This document shows positions 33,711 through 44,948 of a stretch of DNA of 64,000 nucleotides, one piece after another. Position 1 is the first letter of the stretch; the number at the start of each line of letters is the position of its first letter. The DNA is taken from positions 3,682,700 to 3,746,699 of the forward strand of contig NW_020653852.1 of the NCBI RefSeq assembly GCF_003589595.1. The letters are read 5' to 3'. A model generated the notes under the pieces. That model was not told where the DNA came from. It searched no databases and worked only from the letters and a program-made list of their open reading frames with translations. The position numbers and the translations under genes are program-made. This DNA comes from Hyposmocoma kahamanoa. Lineage: Eukaryota > Arthropoda > Insecta > Lepidoptera > Cosmopterigidae.

Positions 33711-34130
33711 GCTCTCGGTCGTGTATCAGAAACATTTATTCCTGTATTGCTTTACAATGTACAGCAAAGACTGATAAGATCGGCCTTTGAACTACGAGAC
33801 ATCTATCACGCTCTCTCAGCATGCGATTACGTCACACAAGTAATATTTCTAATGGGTCCATTGACTGTCCTGAATCACCATCCAAAATTAGCTTAGTTAG
33901 TAATCAATTAGGACTTCGGCAGCGCCCCGGTATATCCAAAATCAATACTAAGTTTAGACAATACTCATTTATTATGTGTAGTGTACGTGATAGTGTAAAG
34001 AATATTGTGATTCGTGAACGATATGATTTGAAAACGGATATAGTGGTTGAGGTGGTTTGGGCACACGGAGCGAATCAACGAATGTAGATAAAGTTTTCCA
34101 AGCAGTACATTTTTCGTAGCTGAAACAGTG

Positions 34131-34403
34131 CGTCCAGGGGAGTACTGCCACCTTACGTATTTCTGCTGCTAAGCAGTAATGCGAGCATTTCTGCGTTCCA
34201 CTTTTGGAGGGTAAGAGTGATGGTGAAATTACAGATTTTTGGGACTTGTCAACTTATGTATCAGCATGACGCGCAGTAGCAGTGCCCCCCATATCTTTAC
34301 GATTTAAAGCTCTGAGCGGTACTGCGACTGGTAAGGACCAGCGTGTCGCTTACAACCAGGCGCACGACTTGTTCGTCCCGCCAATTAGTATCATAAAAAA
34401 AAG
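34131..34403 (-). repeat. Family A retroposon, near full-length
   Basis: Reverse orientation: 'gtactgccaccttacgtatt', 'ctgctaagcagtaatgcgag', the hairpin, and 'gacttgttcgtcccgcca' ending in 'atcataaaaaaaag', a genuine A-rich tail in this orientation. Confidence 0.9.
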
Positions 34404-34711
34404 ATTAACGAAAGAAATATACAGAGCTAGCATGGAAGGCATCACTGGAAGAGGATGGTCACGAAAAACGTTATCAGATCAAATTGAAAGGCTGGAGTGC
34501 GTAGTGAGAAGAATTGTAGAACCTTTATGAACACTCTGAAGGATGTAAGTGGAGGAAGAGAGGTTCATCAGGATCGTGCAAAGTGGCGATAGGTCTCTAT
34601 CTACCCGAAAGGAAATCCAACGACTTGAGTATAAGTAAGTAACCAAAAACGTAATAAATTTTACAATAAAAATTTGTGATAAAAAAAAAATTGGTGATTA
34701 GCTCATTTCCA

Positions 34712-34917
34712 TTTTTTTTAACACACACATCCTAGTCCCGCACTATGGAAGCCCTGTGTCGCGGGTACCATAGACACACATAGACGACTACAAATTACAC
34801 CGAAAGTCACGAGAGAAATAAATGTAGGCCATACAAATATTTATCCCGGCCCGGGAACCGAGCCCGGGACCTCTGCGTGGCAGTCCTGCATGGTAACCAT
34901 TCGGCCGTGGAGGCAAT
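34712..34917 (-). repeat. tRNA-headed SINE, family E, copy 2 (full length)
   Basis: Complete copy: minus-strand head 'ttgcctccacggccgaatgg', box B 'cccgggctcggttcccgg', body with 'tgtaatttgtagtcgtctat' and the A-rich 3' end. Confidence 0.85.
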
Positions 34918-35239
34918 TGCCTGCTAAAAACAGCACAGCTGCTATTCTATTTCCCTAAATTATTTTATTCTATGATTTTTTTAATAATATTTTATATTAT
35001 TTGTTGCTCTTTTTCCCTTTTAGGGCATCACAACACTTATCGACGCGAAATCGCAATAAGCTGGTCTGCAGTAGCTGTACGTCCATGAATAAGAGCGAAA
35101 AAACATGTCTTTCGTGTCGGTGGACCGAGCGGATGCAAAACGCTCAACTTATTGCATGAACATTGGAGTTTTTTTTGGCAGGCTCTAGCCAATTCTGCGT
35201 TAGGTAAAGTAGTCACGGATGACTGAGTCTGTGAAGCGC

Positions 35240-35342
35240 CCAAAACGTTGCTTTGTTTGAAAAAACAAATTTACTCGACAAAATTGTTTCATTATCAATG
35301 TGTACAAATGGGTTAAAGTAAACATAACTCAGGAGTTTGATA
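35240..35342 (+). repeat. Half copy of the foldback family at 46.2 kb
   Basis: 'aaaacgttgctttgtttgaa' and 'aaaacaaatttactcgacaa' match the right arm of the palindrome at 46194-46371 and its outer flank. Confidence 0.55.
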
Positions 35343-35380
35343 TTATGCATAATAGTTAAAAAGTTATTCCTGCACGATAA

Positions 35381-35587
35381 CTGCCTAACGCTTACCGTGC
35401 TAGTTTGTCACGCAGAGGTCTTGGGTGTCATTTCCGGGCCGGGAGAAATGTTTGTATGTGACCTAATTTAATTTCTAGTGAGTTTAGGTGTAATTTGTGG
35501 TTGTCTATGTGTGTGTCCCATGGCACCTGTGACGTTCCCTATGAGTGTGTGTTAGTGCGTGCATTAAAGTAATTATTTGAAAAAAGA
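35381..35587 (+). repeat. tRNA-headed SINE, family E, copy 3
   Basis: Head 'ctgcctaacgcttaccgtgc' and '...cacgcagaggtcttgggt', with a degraded box B (gtgtcatttccgggccggg). The body 'gtgtaatttgtggttgtcta' is well kept. Confidence 0.8.
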
Positions 35588-36043
35588 ACTAGAAAAATTA
35601 TAATACCACAAAATGACTGACAAAAGTTTACACGTATGAGGCGGTGAAATTTCCACTGGTGGTCATATGAAAATCATGATCATTTTGAATATGTCTGAAC
35701 TTGTTAAAATCCTAATTTGGTCCAGAAAATAAACGAATACTTCTGGCTAAACGTACAAACAACATTCCGAATAACACACTACCGTACTACTTAAAAACGT
35801 GATATTTCAAAAACTCTGAATTCCAAGTTGCAATATTCTTAAATATACATTCAGAATGTTGTCTTTCTTCCCTGAAGTTTCCACTTATTATACGCGTTGA
35901 AATTGTACATGATAATTTTAAAATGGGAAAATGCTTCATGTGCTCTGAAAAGTATGAAAATGTTCTAGAAATGAATATAAGTTACTTTGACAGAAGCATT
36001 TTACTTTATATTACTTTATACTGACGTGTTAGACTGCTAATGG

Positions 36044-36445
36044 ATGGACTGCACGCCTGGAATAATATTTGCAGTCGAGACTTCAACTGCAAGCGTCGAC
36101 TGCAGTCAATTGACATTCTCAAGAAGAAAGATGATTTTTTATAAGTCTGAAATAGCTTGGTTTTTAGTAACGGCAAAAATATCGATTACTTGTGTTTTAC
36201 GATTGGTTAAACTTTTCTTGATAGATTTTATATTTCACATCAATTGTACAATGTTTAGAACAGTTTGTAAGGACACCTTTGTTTATATTTTATACTCGGG
36301 AATTACGATATCGACAGTCCTTTCCTTAATAAAAAAAGTTTTTTCTATGATACCCAGTGACGGATTTATATATAAAAATAAAGTTATTCATTTACTAGGG
36401 TGTATCTTATTAAGAATACACAAATATACCCTCCATATATTATAG
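36044..36445 (+). CDS. 133-codon hydrophobic ORF, unassigned
   Basis: Uninterrupted ORF from ATG with several Ile/Leu/Val-rich stretches (for example VYILYSGITISTVLSLIKK). No recognised family, no promoter or splice evidence, and AT-rich codons that bias any chance ORF towards hydrophobic residues. It could be a lone exon fragment or chance; chance is more likely. Confidence 0.12.
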   Translation: MDCTPGIIFAVETSTASVDCSQLTFSRRKMIFYKSEIAWFLVTAKISITCVLRLVKLFLIDFIFHINCTMFRTVCKDTFVYILYSGITISTVLSLIKKVFSMIPSDGFIYKNKVIHLLGCILLRIHKYTLHIL

Positions 36446-36578
36446 TTTTTGCAGGCTGTTGATTTCTTTCTCATATTTTCCATATTCAGGTGATCTCGTA
36501 TGAAAAATACCTTTGCTTTTATATGCGTACAACAGTATAAATATCGTGTATTTTTTTTTTCACGCAAAATAACATTTT

Positions 36579-36650
36579 CAGTCGACAAAATAGTTTCATT
36601 TCGAATGTGTAGCAATTGGGAAAACCTGCGAACTCGATAATGAATGACAT
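36579..36650 (+). repeat. Second half copy of the 46.2-kb foldback family
   Basis: 'cagtcgacaaaatagtttca' and 'aatgtgtagcaattgggaaa' correspond to the outer flank of that element, ending with 'cgaactcgata'. Confidence 0.45.
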
Positions 36651-36783
36651 TTCTGCTCTACTGGTCGAATTCTTTGTGCCAGAAATGAACCAATCAACTA
36701 TGGCATATTTTAGTGATTTGTTTATTTAAAAATATACACTGTAAACAGTGTCAATCACAATGCGAGTTAATATTATTTCTTCT

Positions 36784-37050
36784 GAAAGAGTTCGTACTAC
36801 TGCCACCTTACATATTTCTGCCGCCAAGCAGTAATGTGAGCTTTACTGAGTTCCGGTTATGAAGGGTAAGGGTGCTGATGAAATTACAAGCACATGGGAC
36901 TTGTCAACTTATGTCTCAGAGTGAACGGTGCCCCTCAGATCTTTGCGATTTAAAGCTTTGAGTAGCACTGCAACTGTTAGTTACAGGCGTGCAGCTTACC
37001 GTCAGGCGTACGATCAGTCCGTTCCGTCACTCAATGTTGTTTAAAAAAAA
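36784..37050 (-). repeat. Family A retroposon, near full-length
   Basis: Reverse orientation from 'gaaagagttcgtactactgc' to 'ccgttccgtcactcaatgtt' and an A-rich end 'gtttaaaaaaaa'. The hairpin is present. Confidence 0.9.
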
Positions 37051-37696
37051 GACTGGGTTAATTTTCTAACAAAAACGCGGGAAGAAACATTCAAAATGTC
37101 CACTACATTATTCTCGGGAGCCACGGTATACATTACAGCTGTAACCACAAAATGTCGGACCGCATTTTGTTTAAAATGAGCAACAAAAAAGTCGAATACC
37201 ACAACTCCGAGGTCAACGACATGGAACGCAGAATGTTTAGAATTTTCCCAACCAAATTATGTAAGCGCAGAGTTATCCGGGGCACTCGACTGTAGTGTTC
37301 TATTTATGCACTGTTTACGTCTGGTACACTATATCCTGATGTAACGAATAATCCTGCCAATTCTGCCTTAGATGTAGATGAAAACGATTAAAGGAAACCT
37401 AGGAAATTGGCAATAGGAATTTCGAGCGTCCGAAGTTGGAGATTACGACGGCAAATATCTTTGTTGGAAGTAATGGAATGGACATGGACAGACCTGTTGT
37501 AGTTGTGTTAGTAGTGCAGTTGTGTAAACAAAATAAACGTGTACAGAACTAAACAGGTGTACCTTCTCTTTTTATTTTTACAGCAAAGCAATACTACTGT
37601 ATTTCGGGTTGGAAAACTTATTACAATCTGAGGTACTGTCTCGTGTCCTGCTGGTATCGCATTTTTATAATATTGTTGCCTTTGTATTGGATGGGC

Positions 37697-37891
37697 TTCT
37701 ATAGGGGCTTACGATTACCATGCTGGTCTGCCATGCAGGGGTCCCGGGTTCGATTCCCGGGCCGGAAGAAATATTTGTATGGGCCTACATTTATTTCTCT
37801 CATGAGTTTGGGCCCAATTTGTGGTTATCTATGTGTGTCCATGGCACCTGCGACACAGGGTTTCCCTATGAGTGTGTGCATTAAAAAAAAT
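37697..37891 (+). repeat. tRNA-headed SINE, family E, copy 4
   Basis: 'gattaccatgctggtctgcc', box B 'cccgggttcgattcccgg', body 'gcctacatttatttctctc' and 'gtgtgcattaaaaaaaa' end. The first 20 bp of the head are eroded. Confidence 0.85.
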
Positions 37892-38026
37892 GGTCAACCT
37901 ACTGTATGTCTCGGTTTTATTTTAATAACGGTTCTCCTCTATGAAAAAGGACTTGGACACGCTTGTCCAATGCGTGTTTGGGTCTAGATTCGTTTTTCAA
38001 AAAACGTTTTTTTTTTAGTGCAAGTA

Positions 38027-38650
38027 TTTTTTCCATGATACTAAGTGATGGGACGAACAAATCGTGCTCCTGATGGTAAACGACACGCCTGTCCATAACA
38101 GTTGCACTGCCACTCAAGGTTTTAAATCTCAAAGATCCGAGGCGCACTGCCTCTACGCCCATCACTAATCTGAGACATAAGTTGAAATACGCCAGTAATT
38201 TCACCCGCACCCTACCCTTAAAAACCCGAACGCAGCAATGCTCATATTACTGCTTGGCGGCAGAAATAGGTTTAGGTGTTGCTTGCTTGGATGGAATGCA
38301 ATAGTAGTCAAGAACAGAAGACATAAATTTATTTATATATTTAGTCATAGATTAGTCTACTATACAATAGTAGACTTTTTTGAACATTGAGGCATTTTTT
38401 GTCTCTTAACTTGTAGGTAGTTTAGTGCGTTTACATAGTAGCGGAGGTAGCGCCACCTTAGTCGCGGTGACGCTGTCGTAATACACTTTACTGCACTCTG
38501 ATGCGCGGCTAGTCAGTGACGATGTAGCCAGCGTCGTGGCGGTGCGTATTAGTTTGAGCGATGGTGCGCGCTGGTGCTGATGCACTACATATGTAAGGTG
38601 GCAATACTTCCTTGGATGAGCTCTCTCAAAAGGAGATCTACTGCTACTAA
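38027..38650 (+). repeat. Family A copy interrupted by 323 bp
   Basis: The consensus runs from 'ttttttccatgatactaag' to 'cggcagaaatagg' (38270), then resumes at 'taaggtggcaatacttcctt' (38594) through 'gagatctactgctactaa'. The 323 bp between are foreign to the family. They contain a small hairpin (tagtctactatacaatagtaga) and an ORF of no known family on the minus strand. Confidence 0.75.
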
Positions 38651-38721
38651 GTTGCGTCACTGTGTTTTTCTTCACCATAAAAGATAATAAATTAATAAGT
38701 AACTAAAACACATGAAAAATT

Positions 38722-38788
38722 CGTGAGGTCTGTTGGTTCGTTCCGTGGCTTGTGTTCGATATTTGTTTAATAATTATAATGAATAATG
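38722..38788 (+). repeat. SINE family J with head-to-tail internal deletion
   Basis: 'gttggttcgttccgtggctt' jumps directly to 'gtgttcgatatttgtttaa', removing about 75 bp including box B, relative to the copy at 43365. Confidence 0.65.
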
Positions 38789-39686
38789 TGACAAAAGAAT
38801 TAATAAGGTTCTAAAGCAATTTCCGCTAAAGAAACGTTTTTTCTCATACACGCTCGGAAATGTTTACATTACTCTCTAAAAACTAACACGGAAAGTTTGT
38901 CATTTATGGACCGTGCGACTTCTTCCCGACCAAGGCCTGCGAAGTAAATCTGAAAACCTATTACTCTCAGCTTCTCTAAACTTCTAAATCTACCAACTAA
39001 TAATGAACTATATACTGACTGCCCAATGTTCGTAATTGCGAAAATTAAAAGCACCTACTTGTACGGTTTACATAAAAAAATAAAAAGGCGGTAAAATAAA
39101 TTAAAGAGCTTGCTAATCTGGTATATATCTATATTTTTGTCGCTAAAATGAGTTCTAGTGAGAAGAGCGATAACGACTAATTTAAAACAAGAGGCAATAT
39201 GAGCCATGGAACAAGAACTTGTCAAATATTACTTCTAACACTAATTTTTTTTTTTCATTTATACATTTCCCTGTCTTTTATAATTTATTCATATTGTTTG
39301 AAAAAAGCACTATATAGGCCTCGGCGGGAACGAGGACTGCTTGACTCATTTTAATACAAGGCCTCGCTGGCGCTCAGGCTTCTAACTCATGCTCGTCCAG
39401 CAATCCCTTACTTCCCGGCCTCTGCAATAATGTACTATTACTCATTAGAAGAATATTTTAATGATTGATTCTTTTGTTATCGTAATATTAATAGATTAAC
39501 AATCAGATTAAAGAATTGTATTAGATTAAAACTTCCATCTATCACCAAACACTGCCGCGCTCTTCGGGGTTTCATTGTGTATGGTGTACATAGAATTATT
39601 AAGGATATCTACAAGTGAATTGCAATAAATAAATTAAATAGAAATTAAGACGAGTCCTCGGAGAAGAAGCGGGAAAAACTATTTTA
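38789..39686. other. Intergenic, nothing recognised
   Basis: No gene or shared repeat seen; a slightly GC-richer patch lies at about 39318-39430. Confidence 0.3.
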
Positions 39687-40505
39687 CTAGATCAAATGTT
39701 TTAAGTATTTACGATACACCCAAGGACATTGTCTAAAAAAATATGCTATATCGTTACACGATAGAACATAATTTAATTGATCATATAAAATCCCGAAAAC
39801 AGGTTAAAACAAAAGTCTTAAACGAGTTATTTACGAACGACGTATCGCACTGCTATTACAATAGTGTTGTAACTCAAAATATGTGAAATTCTAGATTATA
39901 CTATTGCTGAACGTAAAATTTTGTTCTCTACATGTCAATAAAACTTTCGTTAAAATATTGTAAGAAACAATTAAAATAAATCTCCTTAACTCAAAATGAG
40001 ACAAACTTTTTGCGAACCAGTTCTAGATAAAACAGTCTTAATAAATAAGTTTCTAAAAGATATTAAGTTATTTTTTATTTTATTTGGCATGTAGGGAATT
40101 GTTCAGATGTCTGTAATAAATAAACTTTAACCTATACATAAATTTTAATAATATTTCGCTGGAGGTGAGTAATTCGTTTTTCATCAATTCTGAAAAAATA
40201 CACTTTTTGAGTTAATACACTATTGTATAACAGTGCGATATCTAACTTTGCACTACAGATTACAGAATATACTTTGCACATAATTTTTATATGGAGATAT
40301 TTATCTTTAAATAGCAGAGAGGCTGTTAAATTTTGGTTTAAAACTTGAGAATTTCCCAGCGGTTTAACTGCACGCCGCGCCGCCTATAGCCCCGTCAGTC
40401 GCCATCGGGCGTTTGTCAACGTCGGTTTTGTGTCAAATTTTCTCCGCCTGTTTTTATTTTATTAAATATTTTAAGGGCGCAGATTGCGGGAGGCGAGTGT
40501 TGAAA
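39687..40505 (+). repeat. Dispersed repeat family I, copy 2, with a nested MITE
   Basis: Shares both conserved blocks with 6370-6800. It is longer mainly because of an insertion of 394 bp at 39845-40238. Confidence 0.65.
39845..40238. mobile_element. 394-bp MITE with TA target duplication
   Basis: Left TIR 'tcgcactgctattacaatag' and the reverse complement of the right TIR 'tcgcactgttatacaatagt' match over about 34 bp (continuing to aactcaaaa) with few differences. TA flanks at 39843-39844 and 40239-40240. The sequence to the right (tatctaac) continues family I, as in copy 1. Tc1/mariner-type by target site. Non-coding. Confidence 0.75.
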
Positions 40506-40959
40506 TACCTCGCCTTAACGTCAGAGATTAGAACTGTCGACCTCTGAACTGAGATGTACCTTTTCTCCCACTAAGCTATACACGAATACGAGTACGAATC
40601 ACAAAAATAGGCAAAAATGCTTGCAAACTACATAGTACGAAAAAGAATTAAAAATACCCTTTATTTACCTAACGTTAACAACGTATGGAGAACTTGGGAT
40701 TTGCCACAAACGGTTCCAGATTGCAGTCGGTTTTACGGCCCCTTTGCGATGTCACGTTTTTTTAAATCATCGCCGTACGTATTCTGCATACACAACAACT
40801 GTATTTTGATTTGAAAAAAAAAAAAATCGGTGAATTTAGTGAATACAATGCGATCAAAAATGTTTGTTTTGTTACTCTGTTCATTTAAAGGTTTTTTTTT
40901 CACATACTGCATTAAGTCTACAATATTAGAGTTTTATTTATTGCTACCAAGAATAATTT

Positions 40960-41060
40960 TTAACCGACTTCAAAAAAGGAGGACGTTCTAATCCGAGTGT
41001 ATTTTTATATGGTTATGTTACTCGATTACTAACATTTATTGTGAACCGATGTTCAAATTA
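40960..41060 (+). repeat. Family B repeat, short copy
   Basis: 'ttaaccgacttcaaaaaagg' and 'attgtgaaccgatgttcaaa'; the rest is lost. Confidence 0.75.
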
Positions 41061-41480
41061 CAATATTTTAATTAATCGATTCTTAAATATTGATAACATG
41101 TAAATGATACATAAATACTATAGTTATATGTTGTAATGAAACGTATTTGTATTCAAAGTTATTTCATAGGCATTCTAATGTTGTGGTCACCAATTACTCC
41201 TGGAGATATATCTTCTGTTGAATAATAGTTTTTATTTATATATTTATCGCGTTTATATTAGCTCTTCGTAGTTATAATAACAATTGACCGTGTAATAATC
41301 CAAGATGGCCGCAATACAATTTCCAGACTATGGACGAAGACTTTCTTTATTTTTACACGACGTGTGCTAGCAATTATGGTGTTTATAGTGAACATTCTTT
41401 GGATTCCATATAATGGGCTTGAAGCTGAATTCAAAGTGTTTTAAAAATTCCAACACCAATTCGTCCCTCGCTGCTACTTG

Positions 41481-41775
41481 CAGTAGAGCTCCTAGTTAAA
41501 GAGCTCGTCCTGGGAAGTATTGCCTTTTTGCCTACTTCTGCCGCCAAGCAGTAATGTGAGCATTACTGCTTTCCACTTTTGAAGGATAGGGGCGTTAATG
41601 AAATTACGGAGGCATGGGACTTGTCAACTTATGTCTCAGGGTGATGGGCGCAGTGGGAGTGCACCTCGGATCTTTGCGATTTAAAGCTCTAAGTGACACT
41701 GCGACTGTTATTTACAGGCGTGTCGTTTTCCACCAGGTGCACGAATTGTTCGTCCCGAAATTATTTCATAAAAAG
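41481..41775 (-). repeat. Family A retroposon, near full-length
   Basis: Reverse orientation from 'cagtagagctcctagttaaa' through 'ctgccgccaagcagtaatgt', the hairpin and 'gaattgttcgtcccgaaat' to 'catAAAAAG'. Confidence 0.9.
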
Positions 41776-41923
41776 TTATTTCACCGTATTCGCCTGACAT
41801 AGCCTTTCAGATTATTATTTGTTTGGGTCTTCACAAAATTCTTTGGACACAACGGATATACTGAACTGTTTTTTATAAGACAAGATGTTTTATGAAAGGG
41901 GAATTCCAAAATTACCTGAAAGA

Positions 41924-42187
41924 TTTTTTTTCCTTCAATATCAAGTGACGGGACGAACAAGTCGTGTGCCTGATGGTAAGCGACACGCCTGTCCATGACG
42001 ATCGCAGTGCCACTCAGAGCTTTAAATCGCAAAGATCTGAGGGGCACTGCCACTGCGCCCGTTCCCCTGAGACATAAGTTGACAAGACCCATGTGCCTGT
42101 AATTTCAACAGCACCCTTACCCTTCAAAACCGGAACACAGTAATGCTGACATTACTGCTTGGCGGCAGAAATAGGTAAGGTAGCAAT
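41924..42187 (+). repeat. Family A retroposon, best-preserved copy
   Basis: 'atatcaagtgacgggacgaa', 'cgacacgcctgtccatgacg', hairpin arms gtgccactcagagcttt and aaagatctgaggggcac with an aaatcgc loop, then 'ccggaacacagtaatgctga' and 'cggcagaaataggtaaggta'. 'aaagat' occurs just outside both ends and may be the target duplication. Confidence 0.92.
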
Positions 42188-42290
42188 AAAGATGGCAAAA
42201 GATTGTAGATCAACATAGCCAAATTCACAATTGATGAAAGTTTTATATTTTTTCATGTTTTTCATATTTTATACTTTAATAATCCCGGCC

Positions 42291-42437
42291 CGGGAATCGA
42301 ACCCGCGACCTCTGCGTGGCAGTCCAACGTGGTAACCGTTCGACCACGGAGGCAGTTAAAAGTTAAATTTCCTACCGTGAATCAAACCCAGGATCTCCGC
42401 ATCCCACAGCGTAAACCGTTAAGCCACAGAGGTCATC
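42291..42437 (-). repeat. Two tandem tRNA-like SINE heads (family E and a relative)
   Basis: 42291-42356 on the minus strand is a family E head with box A (gtggtcgaacggttac) and box B (gggttcgattcccgggcc). Immediately next, 42367-42437 is a second, diverged tRNA-like unit (box A tggcttaacggtttac, box B gggtttgattc). Neither is followed by the family E body. Neither is likely to be a functional tRNA, because the ends do not form an acceptor stem. Confidence 0.6.
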
Positions 42438-42514
42438 AGCATAATAATATATCGAAGAAGGTTTCCAATATTTGGAAAGCATGTTAGCCAATCGTATTGG
42501 GTCTGGGGGTCTTA

Positions 42515-42692
42515 TCTCGTTCTCCATCCGACATTCGTCCGAAAGAAATTACTGTCAAATAAGTAATATTCGATCACATTAAAAAACGCATGATGCGAAT
42601 AAAGCCTCATACTTGATATAGGTTTTTAATTTGGTCGAGTATTACTTATTTGACAGTAATTGTTTAAGATAGATGTCAGACGAAGAACGAGA
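42515..42692. mobile_element. 178-bp MITE with TIRs of about 74 bp
   Basis: The left 'ctcgttctccatccgacatt' and inner 'attactgtcaaataagtaat' blocks recur in reverse complement at the right end (ctcgttcttcgtctgacatc and the same inner block). Almost the whole element is inverted repeat. No clear target duplication was found. Confidence 0.65.
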
Positions 42693-43229
42693 GAACAGGT
42701 GGTCTACCACGACCTCTTAAAACAATATTACTTTAACCTTACATTGACTATTTGTAATGATGTTTTATTGGCAGCTTTGCGACTATTCATTCACTCAGTT
42801 CGTACTATGACGCGACTTTGACATTAAAGTAATCTTAAAATTGTTACACGGATGCAATGGAAACAATATTATTTTCAGTTTTATTGTCTTAATATTGAAT
42901 TGTAATGATTAAAAGTTAAGTTGAACTTATTTATTTACTCATATCTCTTCAATATTTTGTTTATTTTTTATTTAATGGCACATAGGAAATAATTTCTCGT
43001 TAAATAAAAATACGCGATGTTTATTTCGTAAAATTATGACAGCGCCATTTATATGCTCCTTGGCGAAACTAACAGTTGACACTAGACTATAATTCCGAAT
43101 TCATGAAAATGTGGAATAATAATTGAGAACAACGTAATTTTAATAGATTTCATTATTACATACTTTCTTTTTTTGGCAGTTAAAATTCTCTGAATGTAAA
43201 TAATGTTAAGTACAAGCGACATCTCTCGC
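42693..43229. other. AT-rich intergenic, nothing recognised
   Basis: No gene or shared repeat seen. Confidence 0.3.
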
Positions 43230-43536
43230 CAGGACTGGTAGCTGTAAAGGTACTAACTAGGTGATAAATCTGTAATAGATTTCTCATAGATGGCGGTACG
43301 ACTAAAAAGTCGTTGAAAGACCAAGTACAAAGACACGACGCAAGCACATAGAAGAATTCATGAGGTCCGTTGGTTCGTTCCGTGGCTTAGTTGGTATAGT
43401 GTCTGGCACGGTATGCAAGAAGACGTCGGTTCGAATCCGACCGGATCGAAGGAATTTTTTCTGAGTGTTCGATCTTTGTATTAATAATTATAACAAACTA
43501 GTGGAGTAATTTCACAAAAAATAATTGAATATCAAT
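43230..43536 (+). repeat. SINE family J, best copy, with upstream block
   Basis: From about 43365: 'gaggtccgttggttcgttcc', box A 'gtggcttagttggtatag', box B 'cggttcgaatccgaccgg', body 'ctgagtgttcgatctttgt' and tail 'agtggagtaatttcacaaaa'. The preceding 43230-43320 holds the 'tagatttctcatagatggcg' block also found beside the 8.3 and 9.3 kb copies. A clear pol III-type promoter makes this tRNA-derived. Confidence 0.8.
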
Positions 43537-44769
43537 TCAATAAAAATTTAATTAATGTTAAGTACCTACTTTAACATTATATTACGATAACACAATAATA
43601 GATATCAAAAAAGAAACAGATGACATTATACAGTTCATATAGCGTTATTTCTTTCCTACTTCAGTAAGGAATGGTCAATATTGGGAAATCATTCGTTCTT
43701 TCAGTCACTTTAGCAATTATACATTACTTGGTTGATAGGTTTGTCATGGTACGAAAATGAGTAATATTACAATAAGCTTACTTATGCTTACATTGAAATA
43801 AGATTGTTTTTGGGAAGGTTATGGTAGACCTCCAGGGCCAGGTTAGCAGACTATGACTTAAACTTAACCGCTCACACGATACTTGCAGCCGTAGACGCAT
43901 ACCACACCTAGAGGTGCCGGTGATAATTTTATACCGATTTATCGGATATCGAAGTTATAACAGGTAAAAGAACTAATATTAATTGCTATTTCGGTAACTA
44001 CTCTAGCAAACCATTAAGTTTTTATGCCTGGGTCTGTCATTTAAAACAAATAAACAACTTCAAAAATACGTCACGAAAATCGTGTGTGTTATTGTTTGGG
44101 CTGGTGATTTCGGTGTTTATTTATTGAAAACATACCGTAAGTAGCGTTTTTTAAGTTTACCCTGAATATAAATGTTCATAAACTATACTTTAAGGAGTAA
44201 TTTCATGGTAAACGTTAGAACCACTCTAACGGAATATTATCATATTTATCCAAGTACACCAAATATTTAATTAGTGCTTTATAAGTGCAGGATTTGCGGT
44301 GTATTACTGCATTTTATTTGAGATGTTTTTGTTGGTAGTACGGAGGATATTTATTTAGCAATGCAGAATAATAATTTTTATTTATAAAAACTTGTATTTA
44401 AACTGAATGCGTTTCTAATTTGCGAAACCAAATAGCCGCCACTTTGCGGTAGGAGGAGCGCATCGCGTGAGCGGCTAACAAAAGAGCCGTGGTTACTCAA
44501 GTAACGACTTCAGAAAGATCACAAAATTCCACTTTAAAACGATGTAGTTCAAGAAGTTTCCTCATAATGCGGAGTATTCTTGTACAAAGTGAATAGCTTT
44601 GAAGAAAATGAGGTTCACTCCGCACGACACCCTATTTAGTGTGCTTTGTCGTATATTTGCACACTCTCTCGTGCCAGCATAGAACTAGTAGTCGTGAATT
44701 TTTATTATTAAAGTTTTGTACAACGCACATTTTTGAGTACTTTCTTCTTTCGCTTATAAATCTTCTTTC
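43537..44769. other. Intergenic, nothing recognised
   Basis: No supported gene or repeat. Confidence 0.3.
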
Positions 44770-44905
44770 AAAGATATAATAAGTGTGCATTTGACCTCCA
44801 TCACTGATGAAAAGTGAAGATGAGGTCGATGATGGAGCATGCACACCTATAAATATGATACCTATTCACTCTCGCCTTGAAAAGGTCATAACGTTCAGGG
44901 AACTA
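44770..44905 (-). pseudogene. LINE ORF2 3' end, same family as 31.9 and 56.3 kb
   Basis: On the minus strand, 'gttccctgaacgttatgacc', 'ttttcaaggcgagagtgaat' and 'catgctccatcatcga' match the end of the 56.3-kb copy, including the Ser-rich C-terminus and the 'gtcaaatgcacactta' 3' UTR. Confidence 0.65.
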
Positions 44906-44948
44906 ACATGTCTTGCAACGCTCTTCGTGGACGTGAAATAATACCAAG

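Noticed and set aside
42291..42437. Pair of tandem tRNA genes
   Set aside because: Both are related to SINE family E heads; stems are imperfect and no CCA-competent acceptor pairing is seen.
43380..43455. Possible functional tRNA gene with good A and B boxes
   Set aside because: The ends do not form an acceptor stem, and it is followed by a SINE body and tail found in other copies. It is a tRNA-derived SINE.
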